This document shows positions 1 through 5,896 of a stretch of DNA of 12,316 nt, piece by piece. The stretch lies in NCBI GenBank assembly GCA_016717145.1, contig JADKGD010000057.1, forward strand, positions 1 through 12,316, in the 5' to 3' direction. The stretch comes from Saprospiraceae bacterium (GTDB taxonomy: Bacteria; Bacteroidota; Bacteroidia; Chitinophagales; Saprospiraceae). The notes under the pieces are model-generated. The model did no database searches. It saw nothing but the letters and a program-made list of their open reading frames with translations, and had not been told where the DNA came from. The position numbers and the translations under genes were made by a program. Every line of letters begins with the position of its first letter. The stretch's first letter is position 1.

Positions 1-8
1 TCGACAAA

Positions 9-1490
9 CTACGTGTTCACATCGAGCGATTTTTTAAATGCATCGGGAGCTAACTGAGCTAAGTGTCTAGTGTTTTTAGGGAAGGTACTTTGAGATGTTT
101 CTTAACTATGTAATCATACGGGTTTACGCCCAATGCTTTACAAGTTCCGAATATAGTGTAATTAATATCCAATATTGATGGCGGCATCATGATGTCCGGC
201 AAAGAGATAGTTTTATGTCCTAATGCCAGAGGCCCGATCATATTTTCTATGATATTGTTATCTATTTCCACATGTCCATGATCCGTATATTTAATAAACT
301 TGTCCCACCTCTTGATCATATATCCTATCGTTGTCCCTACAGATCTTGGAGTCACCATGAGTGACTCTTATCCATCCATTCTTTAAACTGATGCAGTATG
401 GGTTTGGCTTGCTGATGTTCAACTTGTCGTTGGCCATGTGTATAGTTTGCCTCCTGCATTTACGTTCTATCTCATACAGATTTCGAATGAAGGTCAATGC
501 GTACTCACTTCCGGAATTTGTCATTGCTCAGGGCTTCTTCGTGAAACTTCCGGCGACCATGCGCCCAGCAATGAAAATGATTAATATGTCCATACGCTTT
601 GGTCTATGATATTGCATACCTATAAGCGTCAGTTTGAAGGTCTCCTTTATATGTTTTAAATGAATCCATCGGACCTTTCTCTACCCTCGTCTGTCCCGGT
701 ACTCAAAACAAACATACTGCAATTGAACTGAGGCCATGACCCACATATAGCCTTTGCTGATACCTTTGTTTGTGCTTATTGTCCATCACTTTGATGGTAC
801 TTTCATCCTGCTGAATATACGGTGCATTCAGTATTGTTTTTTGATATGCTCAGCCATAAGCTTCATATAAGGGCTGAGTTGGTGTACCCATCCATCCATG
901 GTCAGATGGCGCAATAATGACACCTTCGCGTTTGAATATCTGTTGTTGTCGATATTCCGGCAGGTGATCAACAAATTTTGCGACTACAATATGTGCCAGA
1001 AGACTTACGTCTGCCCCGCACTTTAATATGGGCCTTCTTACAGGAGCTATAATGATGGCATCTTGCCTGCTTTTTGTACTTGCGGCGTATATATCTGATG
1101 CGATATAGTTTGCCTGGTTTATGGGCCAGTTTTCAGATATTCTGTCCCTATGTGAATATCTGCTGAATCGTGTTCAGTGTCGATGATTGTCCCTTCTACA
1201 GGCAGGTGTCATGCACCTCGGCTAAAAGCTGCCTTTGTGGTCACTCTTCTTGTCCTGTCGAGGTAATGGTTTCCCCTTTGTGTTTCAACTATCTCCTGAG
1301 TGTTTTTGTTCTCCAAAGATACTCACATTGTGCAAACCATCTGCATTGGCTATGAACCGTTCAGATTTACGATCATAGTGGAGTTTTTTGCGTAGTGTAA
1401 TCTGCGGGCGAGCTCTTCGATCTTGGCTGCCTGCTGCTGGATTTTCTTTGGTTCTTTCTGCGTTGCTTAGAGTCGCTTGCAATTCATAGC
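9..1490 (-). pseudogene. tnpC: IS66 family transposase TnpC, multiply frameshifted remnant
   Basis: The DDE transposase of an IS66 element. Minus-strand fragments in different frames line up with the family from N- to C-terminus: a zone with YDRKSERFIANADG (about 1330-1400), KFVDHLPEYRQQQIFKREG (about 910-985), the first catalytic region QADESTIKVMD (about 780-815), GYMWVMA (about 740-760), EKGPMDSFK (about 650-680), CWAHGRRKFHEEAL (about 525-570), and the C-terminal segment 59-358 with HVEIDNNIIENMIGPLALGHK, which holds the last catalytic Glu, followed by CKALGVNPYDY. A final frame change near 60 leads to an ending LAQLAPDAFKKSLDVNT with a stop at 9-11. At least six frame changes separate these pieces, so this is a pseudogene. 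The family call is secure; exact fragment limits are approximate. Confidence 0.9.
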
Positions 1491-1574
1491 ATAAAAACCT
1501 TTGCTGATACGATTGTATTATACAACGTTTTGTTCTTACTTTTTTTTACAAATTTATCCTGTTTTTCTTTATCT

Positions 1575-1930
1575 CATATCGCGGTCGTTGGTGCATGCCT
1601 ATAAGGATATTCCATCCCAGCAACATGATCAGATGCTGGTAGCTGATACCAAGTGTTTGCCTTTAATGATGTCACTAAGTTGTCTCCGAAACATCCCTGC
1701 TCCAGACGCTTTGCCGTGTCACAAACCATCTCGATCCCATACCAACAATTTGACAGTCCGGCGGCTCCGATTGAAGAATATATACACTTCTATTCATCGG
1801 GTCCGGGTTCGAGTCCATTGCGTACCAGTCCACTCAACTCATCACACCCCTTTACGCATATCTATCACTCCATTGTATATGTAATAGCTTTGATGTGCTC
1901 CAAAACCAACATTCACTCGCAAGACTCTGA
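1575..1930 (-). pseudogene. tnpB: IS66 TnpB accessory protein, frameshifted remnant
   Basis: TnpB is the small accessory protein of IS66 elements. On the minus strand the fragment opens with YYIYNGVIDMRKG (about 1850-1890). After a one-base shift it continues DELSGLVRNGLEPGP, then YSSIGAAG, then QLLVWDRDGL and KRLEQGCF-like pieces around 1680-1760, and it ends near GMHQRPRYE. The order YNGVxDMRKG ... SGLV ... LLVWDRDG ... KRLExGxF is characteristic of TnpB. It lies directly upstream of the tnpC remnant in the normal IS66 order. Stops and frameshifts make it non-functional. The plus-strand open frames over the same bases are shadows. Confidence 0.75.
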
Positions 1931-2039
1931 TAGCCTTCATTATACTCGTCAGAGAATGTAAATCTATTCTCACCCCATTTGATACTTTTAAATGCTCATG
2001 TGTGAAGGTATATAGGAAGGAGCGACTTGAACCGGACAA

Positions 2040-2215
2040 ATTTTCTTCTTTCTTTTTGACTACTTCAGATGACTCGATGAGCTTTTACGCCAATTAGAAA
2101 ATGTACTCTTGTCAAAGGGTTTCCTTCACAATATTTAAGGATGCTTGCCCCGATTGATTCCATTCTGATATCCATTGATCAATTTGTCTTTAGCGTATCG
2201 CATTGCTTATTTTTT
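2040..2215 (-). pseudogene. IS66 TnpA-like remnant
   Basis: Upstream of tnpB on the minus strand, short pieces such as MRYAKDK, KQWISEWNQSGQAS and STFSNWRKS resemble the helix-turn-helix protein TnpA, which in this family has a W..SG.S...F ... F..W..K pattern. The pieces lie in different frames and there is an in-frame stop between them. The position fits the IS66 gene order. The similarity is weak, so this is a tentative call supported mainly by context. Confidence 0.4.
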
Positions 2216-2278
2216 TACAAAGGTACGCCAGTCAACTAGCAGCTTTGCAATATGCGTTAGCCTGATGTTTATTTTGCT

Positions 2279-2430
2279 CACAGGTCACTGCCGCTTTGTG
2301 CTCTGGGGTCAAAAAAATGTGCACAGGTCACTTTGTGCTCTGCGGTCAAAAAAATGCTCACAGGTCACTTTGTGCTCTGAGGTAAAAAAATGCGCACAAG
2401 ACTCTTTGTGTCCTGCGGTCAAAAAAAAAC
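2279..2430. repeat. 37-bp tandem array, four degenerate units (copy 1)
   Basis: Four head-to-tail units follow the pattern CACAGGTCACTTTGTGCTC then TGCGGTCAAAAAAATGnn, starting near 2279, 2322, 2359 and 2395. Unit 1 carries an extra CCG and unit 4 is more diverged (CACAAGACTCTTTGTGTCC). Each unit contains a short inverted repeat GCACA/TGTGC around GGTCACTT, and the GGTCA word occurs twice, ending in a run of A. There are no unique spacers, so this is not CRISPR. Iteron-like binding sites or a passive satellite are both possible. Confidence 0.85.
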
Positions 2431-2432
2431 TG

Positions 2433-2690
2433 TCAAAGCTTAAATCTGACATTTATTTTATACCGTGATTTTGCCGTTTTGTTTTCAAATAGGGCGGGGC
2501 GCTCAAATCTCATTTTTTTACACACGTCTATGACTGCTTCGGCACAGCCGTAGCCGATGTCACGGATGATGGTAAAATCTGATGTGTGTCCGGTCTGATT
2601 AGATAAATTGAAGGTGGGCAGATAAACTTTCCAATTTCCAGACACAAATTTGAAAAACCCCAAAGTTTAGGGTAAGTTTGTTGTGTGTAA
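2433..2690 (-). pseudogene. Unrecognised reading frame in repeat B, copy 1 (probable protein-coding remnant)
   Basis: The minus strand of repeat B is open here and its translation matches that of copy 2 at 11231-11439. Shared stretches include YLPTFNLS, FTIIRDIGYGCAEA and CKKMRFERPA. Between the copies I count about six silent third-position changes against seven replacements, several of them conservative (K/R, V/I, V/L), a pattern expected from a once-selected coding sequence. There is no convincing start codon: the frame runs into the flanking sequence, so this looks like an internal or N-terminal piece of a longer gene. Copy 1 stays open past FERPALF into the tandem array, whereas copy 2 meets a stop after a one-base indel. 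I do not recognise the family and assign no function. Confidence 0.4.
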
Positions 2691-2733
2691 TAAGAAGTTA
2701 GCGGTCAGCTTCAATCAATCCAATCAATCAATT

Positions 2734-3582
2734 ATGAATCAATCAATCAAAAAAATCTTGTATTTCCCAATTACAAAAATAATTTTGGGAATAACTGTTT
2801 GCTTTTCTCTTTTTGTAGGAATACAAAATTTTGTATCAAAACCACTATTTTATAGTATAATCGAAGACAAAAACATTGCCGACCCTTTAATCCATCTGGT
2901 TTCTTTTTTGGTGTTACTTTCAAGTTACTATTTTTTATTTCGCTGGTATGAAAAACGAGAAATTAAAGAACTTTCAATAAAATACTTACCTAAAGAAATG
3001 TTTGGTGGATTTGTAATTGGATTTTCTGCAATTTCATTATCTATTTTTATATTATATCTGTTGGGATATTATCATATTATAAGCATGTCTATAGAAGATT
3101 ATTCCCTGAAATTATTCATGAAACTGGTTATTGCAGCTCTAATTGAAGATCTTTTTACTAGAGCTTTAGTTTTACGCGAATTAGAAAACTGGTTAGGAAC
3201 TAACATTGCAATTCTAATAATAATGGTAATAGAAACTTACCATATTTTTAATCCGAACACAACTTTGTTTAGCTTTTTTGTATCACTGTGTTGGGGATTT
3301 ACAATGTCAATGCTTTTTGTATATACTAAAAGAGTTTGGTTGCCTTTTTTCTTTCATTTAGGTTGGAATTTTGCGCAACCTTTTTATGGTTCAAACCTTA
3401 CAGGATTAGATGATATGGGCAAAATTATTCATTCTAAATTTGAAGGTCCAGTTTTGTTTACAGGCGGAGGAATTGGAATTGAAGATTCTATTATAACTGT
3501 ATTTATTTTGTTTTCAATAGGTGTTTTTTTATATCATCGTTCTAATAAAGAAGGTAAAATAATCAAAAGAAAAAAAATTTAA
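2734..3582 (+). CDS. CPBP family intramembrane metalloprotease-like protein
   Basis: A 282-residue, very hydrophobic protein with about seven or eight membrane segments. It matches the CPBP (CaaX protease and bacteriocin-processing) family through three ordered motifs: IEDLFTR with E138, D139 and R143 (canonical EExxxR), IETYH ending in H170 (canonical FxxxH), and HLGWN with H208 and N212 (canonical HxxxN). Family members are membrane-embedded Glu-type proteases or immunity/processing proteins. Here the second Glu of motif 1 is Asp and motif 2 has Ile for Phe, so activity is uncertain. I chose ATG 2734 over GTG 2683, because the extra 17 residues would begin inside repeat B and are not hydrophobic. 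Copies of the AATC/TCAA tetranucleotide surround this start. The cupin gene follows after three bases, so the two are probably one operon. Confidence 0.8.
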   Translation: MNQSIKKILYFPITKIILGITVCFSLFVGIQNFVSKPLFYSIIEDKNIADPLIHLVSFLVLLSSYYFLFRWYEKREIKELSIKYLPKEMFGGFVIGFSAISLSIFILYLLGYYHIISMSIEDYSLKLFMKLVIAALIEDLFTRALVLRELENWLGTNIAILIIMVIETYHIFNPNTTLFSFFVSLCWGFTMSMLFVYTKRVWLPFFFHLGWNFAQPFYGSNLTGLDDMGKIIHSKFEGPVLFTGGGIGIEDSIITVFILFSIGVFLYHRSNKEGKIIKRKKI

Positions 3583-3585
3583 GTT

Positions 3586-3945
3586 ATGAATTTAAAAAAT
3601 GAGTTTTTAAAAGTTGATAAATATTTCTCACCCAGAATAATTGGAGAAGTAAACGACCAATTTATTAAAGCAGCCAAAATAAAAGGACAAGAAATTCCTT
3701 GGCATAATCACGAAAGTGAAGACGAATTATTTTATATCGTTGAAGGTTCTTTGTTGATGGAAATTGAAAATCAGGAAAATTTCGTTATGCAAAAAGGGGA
3801 TTTTTATGTTGTAAAAAAAGGAATCAATCACAGAGTTTCATCTAAAGAAGAATGCTTAATTATGCTAATTGAATCAAAAACAACAGAACATACTGGAAAA
3901 GTTAAATCTCAAATTACAAAATCAATTGACGAGCAAAAATATTGA
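3586..3945 (+). CDS. Small cupin-domain protein
   Basis: A 119-residue single-domain cupin. The first cupin motif is visible around residues 34-54 as G...H40-N-H42....E47......G54, and the second around residues 71-82 as GDFYVV..G.NH82. The predicted metal ligands are therefore H40, H42, E47 and H82, all present. The usual Pro of motif 2 is replaced by Lys. Stand-alone cupins of this size bind a metal and small ligands, and their substrates cannot be told from sequence. The C-terminal ~20 residues are lysine-rich and lie outside the barrel. The start lies three bases after the CPBP stop, so the two genes are likely co-transcribed. A link between them is plausible, but nothing in the sequence says what it is. 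Confidence 0.85.
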   Translation: MNLKNEFLKVDKYFSPRIIGEVNDQFIKAAKIKGQEIPWHNHESEDELFYIVEGSLLMEIENQENFVMQKGDFYVVKKGINHRVSSKEECLIMLIESKTTEHTGKVKSQITKSIDEQKY

Positions 3946-4252
3946 TAAAAAATACCGTAGAAAAGAAAAATAAAGCCCTAAACCGTCAAACTGTCTAAAA
4001 ACTAAAATAAAATAAATCTACCAAAACTAAGCATACATATTAAATGATTTATATATTTGTATATGCAATACATACAAGGAAATATAGAGCAAAAGCCGTA
4101 CTCTTTCTCAAGTGTTTGGATGTATAAGGAGATCAGTATTTAATCTTCGCAGACTCATCAACATCATTGGCAAAAACGAGTTCAAAAAGTACCTAGAAGG
4201 GCTCGTTTTGGCGTTGGAATAATTGTCGGATTTGATATACATTTGAGAAAAG
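3946..4252. other. AT-rich stretch without an intact gene
   Basis: About 300 bases between the cupin and module A. The first half is very AT-rich, with ACATATTAAATGATTTATAT and TATACAAATA-like runs that could hold promoters but show no clear TAnnTTTG box at a useful distance. The second half (4120-4252) has short frames such as RLINIIGKNEFKKYLEGL that look like degraded coding sequence, and an inverted repeat ACGAG...CTCGT at about 4174-4206. I could not assign a family. Confidence 0.4.
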
Positions 4253-4330
4253 ATGAGTAGAGCGTATCAAGTATATGACAAGTCAGGCGCTTATTTCCTT
4301 GCCTTTCAGTTAATGGATTGGAAAGTTTAA
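4253..4330 (+). pseudogene. N-terminal remnant of a REP-associated (RAYT/Y1-like) transposase
   Basis: From the ATG at 4253 a 25-codon frame reads MSRAYQVYDKSGAYF followed by LAFQLMDWKV and a stop. This resembles the N-terminus of Bacteroidota REP-element transposases of the Y1 (IS200-like) superfamily, which typically read Y.I.D...YF.TF.V..W.D.F.R. The second copy at 10856 reads YQIYHKSFAYFLTFQVMDW, closer still to that pattern. After the stop another frame offers SRYR-like residues, suggesting decay of the following segment. The catalytic HUH and Tyr motifs are absent from both copies, so only the first ~30 codons remain. The call rests on a short motif and is moderate. Confidence 0.45.
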
Positions 4331-4437
4331 TAGATATAGATCTGATGGATATGTAATGGCTGTAGTAGTTCAAAATCAAATTATCCGACGCGTCGGATGG
4401 CAACACATGGACGTAGGCACAACCTAAGCCTGGCGGG
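4265..4437. repeat. Module A, copy 1 (173 bp; second copy 10856-11028)
   Basis: An ungapped 173-bp match to 10856-11028 with 15 mismatches by hand count (about 91 percent). It begins at TATCAA and ends at GCCTGGCGGG. It holds the RAYT-like N-terminal codons, then the perfect 14-bp palindrome TCCGACGCGTCGGA (4384-4397), then a GTAGGCAC..CCTAAGCC segment that in copy 2 forms the hairpin TAGGC-ACA-GCCTA. In copy 2 the module is directly followed by repeat B; here it is followed by a T9SS remnant. The two copies run in the same direction. Confidence 0.9.
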
Positions 4438-4554
4438 CTACTTCTAAATCAGGAAATATCAGAAGAACAAAATGCCATAAATTTATCCGCACTTCCATCA
4501 GGAATCCTTATCTTTGTTTTCGTAGACCAGAGGTATAAGGTTTTGAAGGAGTAA
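4435..4554 (+). pseudogene. 3' remnant of a gene for a type IX secretion-sorted protein
   Basis: The frame from 4435 reads GLLLNQEISEEQNAINLS, then ALPSGILIFVFVDQRYKVLKE, then a stop at 4552-4554. The pattern G.LL......I.LS.LPSGIY.......YKV.KE is that of the type A C-terminal sorting domain that directs proteins through the Bacteroidota type IX secretion system, with Leu replacing the usual Tyr after GI. Only the last ~39 codons survive; the body of the gene is missing, and module A lies immediately upstream at the break. It is therefore a fragment, not a functional gene. It ends 52 bases before the antitoxin start. Confidence 0.5.
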
Positions 4555-4567
4555 ATGACAAACTTAT

Positions 4568-4585
4568 TATCGGTAATAACCGGTA
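4568..4585. promoter_or_regulatory. Operator-like inverted repeat upstream of the toxin-antitoxin operon
   Basis: TATCGGT-AATA-ACCGGTA forms an imperfect inverted repeat (6 of 7 arm pairs) 22 bases before the antitoxin ATG at 4607. Antitoxins of RelB/ParD type bind such palindromes to repress their own operon, so this is the likely autoregulatory site. No good TAnnTTTG box was seen; the AT-rich TATTAAATTCAATATAATG that follows may hold the -7 region. Confidence 0.5.
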
Positions 4586-4606
4586 TCAAATATTAAATTC
4601 AATATA

Positions 4607-4846
4607 ATGTTGACAGTAAGATTGAACATAAAAGAAAATGTCTTGGACAGAGTGATGCAATCTTTAAACGCGTTTACATCTGATGAAGAAGTGATTATAA
4701 ATGAAGATCAAAATTTTCTGACTAATCAGAAATATTTGCATAAAGAATTAGAAGAGATCAATAACGGGAGTGCCGAATTTATGAGTCATGAAGATTTGGA
4801 AAATTCTTTAAATGAAGTAATTGAGAAATATGAAAATCGTCTATAA
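4607..4846 (+). CDS. Antitoxin of a RelE/ParE-type toxin-antitoxin module
   Basis: A 79-residue acidic protein. The first ~20 residues (MLTVRLNIKENVLDRVMQSL) could form the N-terminal DNA-binding strand and helix. The rest is rich in Glu and Asn and ends in a helical C-terminus of the kind that wraps around a toxin. I assign it as the antitoxin mainly because it overlaps the following RelE/ParE-like gene by 17 bases and has an operator-like palindrome upstream. The exact antitoxin class cannot be decided by eye. Expected role: bind and neutralise the toxin and repress the operon. Confidence 0.7.
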   Translation: MLTVRLNIKENVLDRVMQSLNAFTSDEEVIINEDQNFLTNQKYLHKELEEINNGSAEFMSHEDLENSLNEVIEKYENRL

Positions 4847-5216
4847 GAAATCATTTCAAAATAGACTGCGGGAACATATAGAATTTATAGCATCAGATAA
4901 TCTCAAAGCGGCAAAAAAACTTAAAAATCAAATATTGAGGAAAACTCAAAGTATTCCGGATAATCCCTATTTATTTAGGCAATCTATATACTTTGGCGAC
5001 CCACAAATAAGAGATTGTGTTTTTAAAAGTTGCACGATAGTTTTCAAAATTGAACCATCAGGAATCATAGTTTTTGGATTTTTAAACACCAGCAAATTCC
5101 AACTGATGACGATGACAGATACACGGAGCCATAACAATAGCTATGACGATATGCACCCAATCGGTCGACCATCGCATAGCATAGCCGGTGGTGGCAAGTG
5201 TAAAAGACGACAGTAA
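4830..5216 (+). CDS. RelE/ParE superfamily toxin with an abnormal C-terminal extension
   Basis: The N-terminal ~91 residues match the RelE/ParE fold: MKIVYKKSFQNRL, a long helical pair around EHIEFIASDNLKAAKKL, a loop with IPDNPYLFRQSIYF, then strands RDCVFKSCTIVFKIE and IIVFGFLNTSKF. Toxins of this superfamily either cut mRNA at the ribosome or poison gyrase; which applies here is unknown. I chose ATG 4830 rather than TTG 4821, giving a 17-base overlap with the antitoxin. Normal family members end about here (90-100 residues), but this frame runs on for ~37 residues, most of them (about 98-124) encoded by the hairpin at 5121-5201. The tail is low-complexity and unlike the domain, so the native stop was probably lost when the downstream sequence was joined. 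Confidence 0.8.
   Translation: MKIVYKKSFQNRLREHIEFIASDNLKAAKKLKNQILRKTQSIPDNPYLFRQSIYFGDPQIRDCVFKSCTIVFKIEPSGIIVFGFLNTSKFQLMTMTDTRSHNNSYDDMHPIGRPSHSIAGGGKCKRRQ
5121..5201. repeat. Long imperfect hairpin at the toxin 3' end (recombination-site-like)
   Basis: An 81-base stretch folds on itself. The outer arms are ACAC/GTGT (5121-5124 with 5198-5201) and GCCA/TGGC (5128-5131 with 5192-5195). The inner arms are GCTATG-a-CGAT (5140-5150) and ATCGCATAGC (5171-5180), a 10-bp stem with a single unpaired A on one side only. The loop contains the palindrome GGTCGACC (5163-5170). An asymmetric stem with an extrahelical base recalls integron attC sites, but the canonical attC boxes were not found. Confidence 0.7.
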
Positions 5217-5235
5217 CAAGTAAAAACATAAAACA

Positions 5236-5814
5236 ATGCAAGATTTATTATTTGATTTTATATCAAAATACATTTCGCTGACAGAAGATGAAAAGCAAGC
5301 AATCGTTTCTTTGGACATATTTCGCTCGGTAAAAAAAGGGACAACTTTACTCAAAGAAGGACAAAAATCGAAGGATAGCTACTTTGTTCTTAAAGGTTGT
5401 ATTCGGGTTTATTACATAAGAGACGGAGAAGAAAAAACAACAGCTTTCTACACAGAAATGGATGCCTTAACACCTCATTGTGTTATAAATAGAGCTCCTT
5501 CTGATTATTTCATTAGTTGCGTTGAAGACAGTATTCTTCTAGTTTCAAATGCTGATATGGGAGTAGAAATAAACAGCAAATTTCCAAAGTTTGAAATCAT
5601 GTGTGGCATGTTGTCGGAAGAGTTGTTAGTCAAACAACAAATAGAGTTTGACGAGTTTAAGACTTCTTCCCCTGAACAACGATACCTGAACTTACTGCAA
5701 AATAGACCAGACCTTATTCAACGTGTGCCACAACACCAATTAGCAAGTTTTTTAGGTATAAAACCACAATCATTAAGCAGACTAAGAGCAAGAATTCTTG
5801 AAAAAAAGAGCTAA
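5236..5814 (+). CDS. Crp/Fnr family transcriptional regulator
   Basis: A 192-residue protein with an N-terminal cyclic-nucleotide-binding-like beta-roll (residues ~20-115; KKGTTLLKEGQKSKDSYFVLKGCIRVYY is recognisable in sections) and a C-terminal helix-turn-helix at about residues 160-188 (QLASFLGIKPQSLSRLRARI). The length and the order of domains are those of short Bacteroidota Crp/Fnr regulators. No cysteine cluster for an iron-sulphur centre is evident and the phosphate-binding RxA signature of true Crp is not clear, so the effector is unknown. The gene begins 19 bases after the extended toxin frame, and the first outer-membrane protein gene follows after 82 bases; that gene cluster is a plausible target. 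No SD sequence is seen; the ATG is preceded by AAAAACATAAAACA. Confidence 0.9.
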   Translation: MQDLLFDFISKYISLTEDEKQAIVSLDIFRSVKKGTTLLKEGQKSKDSYFVLKGCIRVYYIRDGEEKTTAFYTEMDALTPHCVINRAPSDYFISCVEDSILLVSNADMGVEINSKFPKFEIMCGMLSEELLVKQQIEFDEFKTSSPEQRYLNLLQNRPDLIQRVPQHQLASFLGIKPQSLSRLRARILEKKS

Positions 5815-5848
5815 AACGTATTTCTTAACTTAAGTGAACGAGTTAGAG

Positions 5849-5882
5849 TATCTCACCAATCTACTTTTGCACCATCGTTTAA
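5849..5882 (+). promoter_or_regulatory. Promoter and duplicated leader of the first outer-membrane protein gene
   Basis: The sequence GTATCTCACCAATCTACTTTTG (in two parts around 5849-5869) followed by CACCATCGTTTAA recurs before the paralogous gene at 6977-7010 with only a few changes. It contains TACTTTTG (5862-5869), an exact match to the Bacteroidota -7 element TAnnTTTG, 27 bases before the ATG at 5897. A -33 TTTG was not clear. The duplication of this block suggests that gene and promoter were duplicated together. Confidence 0.6.
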
Positions 5883-5896
5883 AATAAAAAAAAGAT

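Larger units (their letters stand above)
1..2220 (-). mobile_element. Decayed IS66-family insertion sequence (tnpA-tnpB-tnpC order on the minus strand)
   Basis: Read on the minus strand, this region contains in order pieces that resemble the three IS66-family genes: a TnpA-like fragment, a TnpB fragment with the DMRKG and LLVWDRDG motifs, and a long TnpC transposase remnant with the GCWAH-type and IDNN-x-IEN motifs. Every gene is broken by several frameshifts or stops, so the element should not be able to move on its own. The terminal inverted repeats are not identified: the tnpC end reaches base 9, so one end probably lies just outside the window, and the other end is lost somewhere near 2220 before repeat B begins. 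GC content appears higher than in the cargo genes to the right. Confidence 0.85.
2271..2690. repeat. Repeat B, copy 1 (about 420 bp; direct copy at 11032-11439)
   Basis: This stretch recurs in the same orientation at 11032-11439. Homology starts at TTTTGCTCACAGGTCAC and ends at TTTGTTGTGTGTAA. It consists of a four-unit tandem array (2279-2430) followed by about 260 bp of well conserved sequence that includes GGCACAGCCGTAGCCGATG. A hand comparison shows scattered substitutions and a few short indels, so the copies are old rather than freshly duplicated. No terminal inverted repeats or target duplication were found. Copy 1 follows the IS66 remnant and precedes the CPBP operon. I do not recognise the element. 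Confidence 0.85.

Noticed and set aside
1501..1961. Overlapping plus-strand open frames of 127 and 102 codons
   Set aside because: They lie opposite the TnpB remnant, have no family resemblance and no start signals; the minus strand explains the sequence.
2279..2430. CRISPR-like look of the regularly repeated 37-bp units
   Set aside because: The units are contiguous with no unique spacers, they vary in sequence, and no cas gene is present.
2175..2468. Plus-strand frame of 97 codons running through the tandem array, and similar frames at 10947-11214
   Set aside because: The repeated peptide (HRSLCALRSKK-like) is only a translation of the tandem DNA repeat.
2683..2733. GTG 2683 as the CPBP start
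   Set aside because: It would place the first codons in the end of repeat B and add a polar segment before the first membrane helix; ATG 2734 is better.
4182..4406. Minus-strand frames of 74 and 62 codons (4182-4406 and 10809-10997) that match each other
   Set aside because: They are similar only because module A is duplicated; the plus strand has the better protein signal and neither minus frame resembles a known family.
5121..5201. A true class-type integron attC site
   Set aside because: The RYYYAAC and GTTRRRY boxes are not present and no integrase gene is in the window; kept only as attC-like hairpin.
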